Source: an uncultured Victivallales bacterium
Lineage (GTDB): Bacteria > Verrucomicrobiota > Lentisphaeria > Victivallales > UBA1829
Assembly: GCA_934661375.1 (NCBI GenBank)
Contig: CAKUJH010000018.1
Span: 5,582 to 69,581 of the forward strand
DNA: 64,000 bases
Direction: 5' to 3'
Shown: in pieces, positions 41,583 through 48,252 of the stretch
How positions within the stretch are numbered: the first letter of the stretch is position 1
Layout of the letters: each line of letters opens with the position of its first letter
Notes under the pieces: generated by a model
What the model was told of the DNA's origin: nothing
What the model saw: the letters and a program-made list of their open reading frames with translations, nothing else
Database searches by the model: none
Translations under genes and position numbers: made by a program

Positions 41583-41626
41583 AAACATCACAATCACAAA
41601 CGAACCGCTTGCGACAGCGAGTTCAT

Positions 41627-41654
41627 AATTTATATCAGAAAATCGATTTTTCAA
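41627..41654 (-). promoter_or_regulatory. Predicted promoter of the tRNA-Thr/tuf transcript
   Basis: TTGAAA (complement of 41649-41654) and TAAATT (complement of 41627-41632) are spaced by 16 nt on the minus strand, about 45 nt before the tRNA-Thr 5' end. The -10 is weak; TATAAA overlaps it at a shorter spacing. Confidence 0.45.
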
Positions 41655-41777
41655 GTCTTAATTGAAAAATTTTTCGATTTTTTCATATTTCAGTATTTTT
41701 CAAGACAGCATTTTGCCATCAAAGGATCCAGTCTGCCTCTATTCAGCGAGACTTTACTCCTTATTGCGATAAAAAAA

Positions 41778-41861
41778 TGGTGCTCGAGGGGAGACTCGAA
41801 CTCCCACGGATTGCTCCATTAGCACCTCAAGCTAACGCGTCTGCCATTCCGCCACCCGAGC
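41778..41861 (-). tRNA. tRNA-Leu (anticodon GAG)
   Basis: 84 nt, class II with a long variable arm, encoded CCA. The acceptor GCTCGGG pairs with CTCGAGC (one G-T); the D region GCGGAATGGCAGACGCG is typical of tRNA-Leu; anticodon stem TTAGC/GCTAA holds loop TTGAGGT; the T arm has GTTCGAGTC. It decodes CUC/CUU. Confidence 0.95.
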
Positions 41862-41894
41862 ACATTCTCTTCTATTGCAAATTGAACAGCGATT

Positions 41895-41922
41895 AATATA
41901 AGCGTTTTTTTCTATTTGTCAA
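41895..41922 (-). promoter_or_regulatory. Predicted strong promoter of tRNA-Leu
   Basis: Consensus TTGACA (complement of 41917-41922) and TATATT (complement of 41895-41900) at 16-nt spacing, about 30 nt before the tRNA 5' end. It may also feed the tRNA-Thr/tuf block. Confidence 0.7.
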
Positions 41923-42005
41923 GCTGTCTCTGTAAATTTTTAGGCTTTTTTTCGGAATTTTCCTGTTTTTACCCTGTTTTCCGCCCGATTTCTGCATTTT
42001 GATAT

Positions 42006-42034
42006 TTGATTTTCCGCAATTGCGGGACTATACT
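42006..42034 (+). promoter_or_regulatory. Promoter with a palindromic operator in its spacer, before the GH78-like gene
   Basis: TTGATT (42006-42011) and TATACT (42029-42034) are separated by 17 nt. The spacer contains the perfect 12-bp palindrome CCGCAATTGCGG (42014-42025). A repressor dimer bound there would block RNA polymerase, so substrate-controlled repression by a LacI- or GntR-like protein is likely. Confidence 0.6.
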
Positions 42035-42079
42035 TTAACGAAAAGATACTCTGAATAGCAATCCGAACAGGAGGTTCGC

Positions 42080-44851
42080 ATGTTGTCTCAATCAAAGACC
42101 GGAGAAATGCACGGCAGCTGGATATGGCTTGCGGCGCATGAACGCAAAGACAATCGACGAGTTTTCTTCCGCAAGGAATTTGTGCTGGATTCCGCCGCGG
42201 TATACGGTGAATTACTGATTTCCGCCCTGCCCTTCGGTCATATTTTTCTGAATGGAGAACATGTGGGATACGGTCCTGCACCTGCCACGCATTCAGTATG
42301 TTACATCGACAAACTGGATGTTACCCAGTATCTGGAACCGGGCATCAACACCATTGCGCTGATTGCCATGGATCAGACTGAAGCCAACTGGTATGCGCAT
42401 CCTTATCCGCCCCGCGTCTGGTGTCAGCTCTCCGTAGACGGGAAGCTGGTCATGGCAACCGGAGGAGACTGGAAAGCCGCAGAAGCCACCGCTTATTTCC
42501 AGAATCAGCCGCGCTGTCACTTCGGGATGGAAGAAACGGAAAAAGCAAATCTTGATCATGATCTTTATTTTTGGACTGCAACGGGTTACGATGATGCAAG
42601 CTGGCAGAACGCCGCCGAAATTTCTCCTGTCGGGAGCGGAAAACCGGTCCCGGTTCTGTCAAAAACGCCGCCCTGTCTGTGGCAGGAATCCGATGCGGTT
42701 GAACCGCTCCACACGGGAATTTTCAAAGATGTTTTTGCCTGTGCCTACTATTCCTATGAAATGTTTCCTGAAATCAAGCCGGGAAATTATGCCGCCGAAA
42801 TGTTTGCGCTGTCAGAAAAAGATGCAGAAATTGATATGGAAGTATCTTCGGATCAGCCATTTGTGATTTTCTGCAATGATGACCCGGTCCTTTATTCGTA
42901 CCAGACCCGGAAACTGGATCAGTATGAGCTGCCGCATTCTCCGCAGACCGGCACGGAAATTCTGCAGAAAACGCGGATTCACATCAAGCCCGGCTGGAAC
43001 CGTTTTCTCTGTTTCCAGGAAATATCGGACGGCGGCATGGGACTGATGCTGTTATTCCCCGGCACCCGTAAAGAGGAGCTGGTTCTCCGGCGTGAACCGT
43101 CGGAAGAAGCCCTGATCGGCTGGAATGTCTGCGGACCGCTCCGTATTCCGCTGTCCTTTTCCTCGCCTTCCTTTTCGACAGAAAACTGCGAGGACAAAGT
43201 CCGCGGATTCCTGCCGCTGGATGAGCATATAAACGATATCTCCGCCTATCTCGGAAACTGCATTTTTGAGCGCAGCGACACCGTTTTCAGCGATGTGCTG
43301 AGCCAGGATGAGTTTGCCGTCTATGATCTGGGTGAATTCTGCTACGGATTCCCCATTCTGGATATTGAAGGGAGTGCCGGCGACATTGTCGATATCTCCT
43401 GCGGACTGCGGCTCGCCGGAGACGGAGTCCGGACCATCGGACCGCTGGGACGCATGACCGATACCCTCCTGCTGCGGGACGGCAACAATTCCTGGATGCG
43501 GACCGTTCCGCGCGGGGCGCGTTATGTCATGATTTCTGTACGCCGGGCATCCGGTCCGGTAACGCCCATTCTGCGTTATGTTTCCGCGACTTCCGAACTG
43601 GGCATGGACAGTGATTTCTCCTGTTCCGATGAGACCCTGAATCAGCTTTGGGAACATGCGATGAACTCTCTGCGCACCTGCACAGGACAGAGTATCGCCG
43701 ATGATCCGTGCGGACGCCGCTGTCAATCGCTGCCGGAAGCCTATATTTATTCGCGGACCTTATACAGCGTGGCAGACGGTCTGCCGACAGCCGCAAAAGC
43801 GCTGCGGGAATTTGCCGACGCCCAGCTGGAAAACGGCATGATGCTGAAAATCGCCCCGTCCGGCGTCTATTCCTATTCGCCGGATGCGGCACTGCTCTGG
43901 ATTCTGTGGCTGGAACAGCACTGGGAATATACCAATGACGCAGAGCTGCTGCGGGAAATGATGCCCCGGCTGGACCTGCTGCTGAAATTCTTCCGGATGA
44001 TTCCGCCGCAAGGCGATGTACTGCTGCCGTCCGAACGGGCTGGTCACTGCGCTTTTCTGAACGAACGGCGCGACCTGACCGAAAAAGGCATTTTCTCCCT
44101 GCTGAATGCGCTCTACTGCCGCGCTCTGACTGCGGCGGCGCATCTGTATCAGACCCAGGAAAACGGTGAAGAAAAACGGCTGGAATGTCTGGAACGGGCG
44201 GCACGGCTGAAAAACGAAATCAATCAGTTCGCCTTCAACCGGGAAACCGGTTTATATTCCGACTGGTATGACGGCACTCAATCCGCGGAATGTTCGCTCC
44301 GAACCAACATTATGATACTGAATGCCGGCATTGCAGAGGACGAAGACCGTATCCGGCGCATTCTAACACAATTCTGTTCCGATGCGGAAGGTCTGCAAAG
44401 CGAAATCTCCAGTGCGTTTCTGCCGTTCATTCTGGAAACATTATTTGCTTACGGGCTGCGGGAAACAGCGTACAGGACTCTGATCAGCGGATTCAAACTC
44501 AATCTGGAAAAAATGTATCTCTATGAACGGAAATACAATCCGCATATTTTCAATATTGCCGCTGCAGATTTTCTGATCCGCGAATTTCTGGGAGTGCGTC
44601 CATCGGTTCCGGGGGCAGCGCAGATTTACTTCAATCCGGCTTGCGACATCATTTCCGAAGCCCGCTGCAAACTGCCGACGGCGGAAGGAAAAATCGCAGT
44701 GGAATGGAAAACGGACAAACGGGAAATTCAAGTCGGCATAGATTCCAACTGCACACTGGATGTTCTTCCGCTGATTCCGCCGAAATTCGGTGCGACATTC
44801 AATCTGGGAAAACATGTCAATCTGCTGGATCCGAACAGTGGAAAGGAGTAA
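42080..44851 (+). CDS. GH78-like alpha-L-rhamnosidase family protein with degenerate active-site motif (923 aa)
   Basis: Multi-domain architecture of bacterial GH78: an N-terminal sandwich (ASWIWL-like GSWIWLAAHERKDN, FFRKEFVL, ISALPFGHIFLNGEHVGYGPA), a second sandwich with DLGEFCYGFPILDIEG, an (alpha/alpha)6 barrel beginning DSDFSCSDETLNQLWEHAMNSLRTC, and a C-terminal domain (GVRPSVPGAAQIYFNP). The catalytic motif DCPxRERxGW is replaced by DDPCGRRCQSLPEAY (residues 541-555), so the Glu expected 5 residues after the first Asp is missing. No signal peptide. GGAGG precedes the start. It may act on a different sugar or be inactive; substrate not assigned. Confidence 0.75.
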   Translation: MLSQSKTGEMHGSWIWLAAHERKDNRRVFFRKEFVLDSAAVYGELLISALPFGHIFLNGEHVGYGPAPATHSVCYIDKLDVTQYLEPGINTIALIAMDQTEANWYAHPYPPRVWCQLSVDGKLVMATGGDWKAAEATAYFQNQPRCHFGMEETEKANLDHDLYFWTATGYDDASWQNAAEISPVGSGKPVPVLSKTPPCLWQESDAVEPLHTGIFKDVFACAYYSYEMFPEIKPGNYAAEMFALSEKDAEIDMEVSSDQPFVIFCNDDPVLYSYQTRKLDQYELPHSPQTGTEILQKTRIHIKPGWNRFLCFQEISDGGMGLMLLFPGTRKEELVLRREPSEEALIGWNVCGPLRIPLSFSSPSFSTENCEDKVRGFLPLDEHINDISAYLGNCIFERSDTVFSDVLSQDEFAVYDLGEFCYGFPILDIEGSAGDIVDISCGLRLAGDGVRTIGPLGRMTDTLLLRDGNNSWMRTVPRGARYVMISVRRASGPVTPILRYVSATSELGMDSDFSCSDETLNQLWEHAMNSLRTCTGQSIADDPCGRRCQSLPEAYIYSRTLYSVADGLPTAAKALREFADAQLENGMMLKIAPSGVYSYSPDAALLWILWLEQHWEYTNDAELLREMMPRLDLLLKFFRMIPPQGDVLLPSERAGHCAFLNERRDLTEKGIFSLLNALYCRALTAAAHLYQTQENGEEKRLECLERAARLKNEINQFAFNRETGLYSDWYDGTQSAECSLRTNIMILNAGIAEDEDRIRRILTQFCSDAEGLQSEISSAFLPFILETLFAYGLRETAYRTLISGFKLNLEKMYLYERKYNPHIFNIAAADFLIREFLGVRPSVPGAAQIYFNPACDIISEARCKLPTAEGKIAVEWKTDKREIQVGIDSNCTLDVLPLIPPKFGATFNLGKHVNLLDPNSGKE

Positions 44852-44877
44852 GCGTTTTCCACGCAGGACTCATATTC

Positions 44878-44921
44878 AAAAAAAAGACTGCGGACCCGTT
44901 AACCGGCGCAGTCTTTTTTTT
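44878..44921. terminator. Bidirectional terminator
   Basis: AAGACTGCG and CGCAGTCTT pair perfectly around a 14-nt loop, with an A-run to the left and a run of eight T to the right. It lies between the convergent GH78-like gene and the MarR gene and can serve both. Confidence 0.9.
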
Positions 44922-44937
44922 GAAAACGGAAATTCCG

Positions 44938-45393
44938 TCAATTCCGAACCTTATCGTGAAAACGCTGTAACACATTCATGAACAAGGTCTTTTCAGATTC
45001 AGAAAGACTGGCAAGGAACTCTGAAGTCTGCCGGTTGAAAAAAGAGATATAGCTGCTGGTTTTTTCCTCGCCTTTTTCTGAAAGACAGATATTGACAGCA
45101 CGCCGGTCGGTGGAACTGTGGCGGCGTTCCAGCAGATTCTGACGCACCAGAGAATCCACGATAATGGAGACAGCTCCGGAAGTGAGCTTGACTTTTTCCG
45201 CCAGCGTTTTCAGCATCAGCCCTTCCCCGTTTTTTTCTTTTGACAGAGTCGCTACCGCTTTCAGCACGCGCATCTGACCGACGGTTACATTGGATACCAG
45301 CGAGGAATCGCTGTTGTAGTCATTGGCTTTTTCCCGTAAATCGTCCACCAGATAGAAAAGCAGACGCCAGCATTCTTCCGCAGTTTCAGCCAT
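44938..45393 (-). CDS. MarR-family transcriptional regulator (151 aa)
   Basis: A winged-helix MarR protein: dimerisation helices at both ends, the recognition region LKTLAEKVKLTSGAVSIIVDSLVRQNLLERRHSSTDRRAVNICLSEKG with the wing Asp-Arg-Arg typical of the family. The ATG at 45393 has GGAGGG upstream; an in-frame GTG at 45411 overlaps that site. The gene is alone on its strand, with a palindrome over its own promoter, pointing to autoregulation. Targets are not evident. Confidence 0.9.
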   Translation of the reverse strand: MAETAEECWRLLFYLVDDLREKANDYNSDSSLVSNVTVGQMRVLKAVATLSKEKNGEGLMLKTLAEKVKLTSGAVSIIVDSLVRQNLLERRHSSTDRRAVNICLSEKGEEKTSSYISFFNRQTSEFLASLSESEKTLFMNVLQRFHDKVRN

Positions 45394-45411
45394 AAAAAGA
45401 CCCTCCTTCAC

Positions 45412-45462
45412 AAAAACCTTCCTTATGGTTTTTAATATAGTTGAAAAAGCTCATTCTTTCAA
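45412..45462 (-). promoter_or_regulatory. MarR promoter with inverted repeat at the start site
   Basis: TTGAAA (complement of 45457-45462), 17-nt spacer and TATATT (complement of 45434-45439). Directly downstream is the inverted repeat AAAAACC/GGTTTTT (45412-45418 and 45427-45433, 8-nt centre), placed where a bound MarR dimer would block initiation. Confidence 0.6.
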
Positions 45463-45650
45463 GTTATAAATCATTTATTTTCATTATTATTTCACAATTA
45501 CAGGCAGCGGCTTCTTCCAACAGGGAAGCGAAACCGGAAATACGGCAGAAATCCGGATGTTTTTTTGCAATATATCTTGAAAAAAACGCAAATAGATGTT
45601 ACTGTTTCTGCATGAAGAAAAATTTTTTACAGAAAAAAAGGGGTTGAACG

Positions 45651-46079
45651 ATGAAAAAACTGCTCACGGCACTGGTATTGCTGGGTCTGACCTGCATGAT
45701 TCAGGCAGGAGATCTGGTCACGAAATCCGGAAAAACTTACAAGAATTTTGCGTTGATGGGAGCTGCACCCAATGGAATCCGCGTTTTTCATGATGACGGC
45801 GTAGTCGTTCTCCCACCCTCGGAATTTCCCGATGAAATGAAAACGGAAATCGCCAAAATCGCCAAAAATATTCCGGCAGCCCGGAAAGCCGAACAGCAGA
45901 AAGCCAAAGAACGCCGAGCCAGACAAGCCGAATCCAGCAAAAGAGCCAGAGCTGAAAAAGCACGGCAGAAAAAATCCGCCGCTTTGCTGCAGCAGGAACA
46001 GAAAAAAGAACAGGAAAAACAGGCTCGTTTGAAAGCGAAAACCCCGGCGGCAAAAACCGGAATTCTCAAAAAGCAATAA
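45651..46079 (+). CDS. Small secreted Lys/Ala/Gln-rich protein (142 aa), function unknown
   Basis: A clear signal peptide (KKLLTALVLLGLTCMIQAG, cleavage likely after about residue 19) leads into a short beta-rich segment (DLVTKSGKTYKNFALMGAAPNGIRVFHDDGVVVLPPSEFP, in part). The second half (about residues 75-142) is a highly charged helical tract rich in Lys, Arg, Glu, Ala and Gln, probably coiled coil. The first part resembles sequence found in many PVC and planctomycete secreted proteins of unknown role; this is an impression only. GGGG lies about 7 nt before the ATG. Confidence 0.7.
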   Translation: MKKLLTALVLLGLTCMIQAGDLVTKSGKTYKNFALMGAAPNGIRVFHDDGVVVLPPSEFPDEMKTEIAKIAKNIPAARKAEQQKAKERRARQAESSKRARAEKARQKKSAALLQQEQKKEQEKQARLKAKTPAAKTGILKKQ

Positions 46080-46093
46080 ACCGCGTGAAATTG

Positions 46094-46342
46094 TCAGAAC
46101 CGCTTGCTCTTGCGGATGAAGCAGAGTTCATTGCAGCGGGGGCAGCGGGTTACATTCTCCCCCGCATTCCGCGCCAGAAATGACAATCGGCAGTTGTCAC
46201 AGAAGTAAAGCCGTTTTTTCACCACAGACCAGCCGAAAGTTTTTCTGCGCCGGAGTTCGTCCCGCAGCCACAGAGAAGCAAGAATAATCAGCCAGATCAC
46301 CAGATAAACACTGAACAGATGAATTGCCGGTATCGGAATCAT
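46094..46342 (-). CDS. Small membrane protein with a zinc-ribbon (82 aa)
   Basis: One membrane helix near the N-terminus (HLFSVYLVIWLIILASLW) is followed by a basic linker and two cysteine pairs, CDNC and CPRCNELC, forming a probable cytoplasmic zinc-ribbon. The ATG at 46342 shares one base with the stop of the preceding gene (TGATG), so it is coupled to the ExbBD/TonB-like cluster. Role unknown. Confidence 0.7.
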   Translation of the reverse strand: MIPIPAIHLFSVYLVIWLIILASLWLRDELRRRKTFGWSVVKKRLYFCDNCRLSFLARNAGENVTRCPRCNELCFIRKSKRF

Positions 46343-47136
46343 CACAAACTCTCTTTCCGGATATGCTCCCGCTGCGGAGAATGCCATACCACTGTAAAAT
46401 ATTTTTCCCCCTGAACTGAACGGTCTGAATAATTTTCCCGCCGGAACATCAGCTGACGTTTGGCAAGCAGGTCGAGTTCGACAATTCCGCAGGAACGCAG
46501 GATCTCCACCGCAGGAGGCAGTTCGCCCCTTCCCGGACGCAAAAGCAGCACCGTAGGACCGGATGCCCGGCGGAATTGCTGCGTATACTGTCGCGAAGCG
46601 GAATCCGCATGAAAAAATCCGGTGAACACCTGACCGGTCTCATCCGTCCAGACCGGATACTCCGGTTCCGGCTGCGCAATGTTTTCCCGTGCCGGACGGG
46701 CGGATAACGGCGGAATTTCCCCAGCGGAAAAATCCTTCAGCTGCCGTACAGACGGCATGACCGGTTCCGGAATCCGGTATGCGGAATCCACTGCCGACAA
46801 ATCATGATGAAATACCGAAGGATCCGGTGCTGGCGTCTGCTTGCGGACACAGATCTGACTGAATCCGGAGATCATGTCGGGCTTGAGCAGACGTTCAGGA
46901 TCGCTGTAACGAAGCCAGTATTGCAAATCATAGGGATCGCCCTGCCGGGATTTCAGTTCGTTTTCATCCAGCAGCAGTGTGTAGCGGGAATCTGCATTCC
47001 GCTCAGCCACATTGCGGGGAAGCGGACAGAACAGCACCGGCAGCAGAACATGCAGTCCGACAGCAGCCAGGAAAACCAACAGCCATTCCCTGCCCGTCAA
47101 ACTGTATTTACGCGCCGGTCCGCCGTTTCGGTTCAT
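46342..47136 (-). CDS. TonB-like position protein with N-terminal membrane anchor (264 aa)
   Basis: A cytoplasmic basic start, one membrane helix (WLLVFLAAVGLHVLLPVLF) and a Pro-rich periplasmic middle resemble TonB. The C-terminal part (PTVLLLRPGRGELPPAVEILRSCGIVELDLLAKRQLMF) could be a TonB-C-like fold with 'ILRSCGI' in place of the usual 'V-x-x-SSG'. It overlaps the ExbD gene by 4 nt. The assignment rests mainly on topology and neighbours; direct similarity is weak. Confidence 0.5.
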   Translation of the reverse strand: MNRNGGPARKYSLTGREWLLVFLAAVGLHVLLPVLFCPLPRNVAERNADSRYTLLLDENELKSRQGDPYDLQYWLRYSDPERLLKPDMISGFSQICVRKQTPAPDPSVFHHDLSAVDSAYRIPEPVMPSVRQLKDFSAGEIPPLSARPARENIAQPEPEYPVWTDETGQVFTGFFHADSASRQYTQQFRRASGPTVLLLRPGRGELPPAVEILRSCGIVELDLLAKRQLMFRRENYSDRSVQGEKYFTVVWHSPQREHIRKESL

Positions 47137-47615
47137 CGTTTTTCCGTCTCCGTGAAAATCGTCTGTTTGGAACTGTTTTTGCGCGCCAGAATGAATACGT
47201 TCAGTTTCAGTTTTTCCGCCAGAGCCATGATTTCCGCCACGGTTTCAAAACTGTTGGCACGATCGGCACGAAGCACAATGGCACTCCGTTCACCGTCCGG
47301 ACTGCCTACAATGTCCGACAGAAATTTTCCTTCCAGCTGTTTCAGATTGTCCACCGCCGCGTCATTGAAATAAATTTTGCCGTTTTCATCCAGGGTAACA
47401 ATATATTTCTTTGCGCTGTAAGTGCTGACCGATGAGGCTTCCGGCAAGTTCACGGGAATACCGGAAACCGGGACAAAAGAACTGCCCATCATAAAAAAAA
47501 TCAGCAGCAGGAAAAAGACGTTCATAAACGGCAGCAGATCCGGTGCGCCATGCAGCGGTTTCAGCCGGGGACGTATCCGTTTGACAGTTGAAAGTTTATT
47601 TGCCGGCGGATTCAT
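47133..47615 (-). CDS. ExbD/TolR-family biopolymer transport protein (160 aa)
   Basis: A single membrane helix with the conserved Asp: PDLLPFMNVFFLLLIFFMMGSSF, followed by a periplasmic domain (VTLDENGKIYFNDAAVD, AIVLRADRANSFETVAEIMALAEKLKL). This matches ExbD/TolR, which couples proton flow to TonB or TolA. The ATG at 47615 overlaps the end of the ExbB gene by 20 nt; an upstream in-frame extension is unlikely. Confidence 0.88.
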   Translation of the reverse strand: MNPPANKLSTVKRIRPRLKPLHGAPDLLPFMNVFFLLLIFFMMGSSFVPVSGIPVNLPEASSVSTYSAKKYIVTLDENGKIYFNDAAVDNLKQLEGKFLSDIVGSPDGERSAIVLRADRANSFETVAEIMALAEKLKLNVFILARKNSSKQTIFTETEKR

Positions 47616-48240
47616 TTTTCTTCCCGTCATCCTTGTGGTCAAAGAAATACAGTATTTCCGAGGACGCTTTTTCCATTTCAATGCAGAAAGTTTCCACTCT
47701 GGCGACCAGATAATTATAAGCGATCAGACACGGGATCGCCAGCGCCAGCCCCGCAGCCGTCGTCAGCAGAGCCGTACTGATTCCGCCGGATAAGTCCCCC
47801 AAAGTCAGGTAAATTCCCTGCTTCATCTGCATGGCAGTAAACGTTTCCTGCATACCGAACACCGTGCCGAGCAGTCCCAGCATCGGCGCCGCTTTGGCAA
47901 TGGTTCCCAGAATGCTCAGACGGCTTTCCAGACGCGGCAGTTCAACCAGAACAGCGTCATCTATCGCCCGCCGGATGTCATCTTCGTTCTGATATGCCTG
48001 AATCGCGGCGGTCAGAATCCGCGCCACCGGACCCGGCGTGTTGTCGCACAGGGTCAGAGCCTCAATCATGCCGTCGCGCCGCAAAACATTGACCAGTCCG
48101 CTGACCAGTTCCCGCACATTTACCTGCGCACGGTGGAACTGAAACCATTTTCCGATAAAGATAAAAACCGCCAGCAGACTGCAGAACAGAATCAGCCACA
48201 TGGTCACGCCGGCTTCCACAATCATATTCCAATAAGACAT
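47596..48240 (-). CDS. ExbB/TolQ/MotA-family proton channel protein (214 aa)
   Basis: Three membrane helices; the conserved block LESRLSILGTIAKAAPMLGLLGTVFGMQETF then ALLTTAAGLALAIPCLIAYN is the ExbB/TolQ signature. GGAGT precedes the ATG. It forms the energy-harvesting motor with the ExbD-like product encoded next. Confidence 0.93.
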   Translation of the reverse strand: MSYWNMIVEAGVTMWLILFCSLLAVFIFIGKWFQFHRAQVNVRELVSGLVNVLRRDGMIEALTLCDNTPGPVARILTAAIQAYQNEDDIRRAIDDAVLVELPRLESRLSILGTIAKAAPMLGLLGTVFGMQETFTAMQMKQGIYLTLGDLSGGISTALLTTAAGLALAIPCLIAYNYLVARVETFCIEMEKASSEILYFFDHKDDGKKNESAGK

Positions 48241-48252
48241 TGTTCACTCCTT

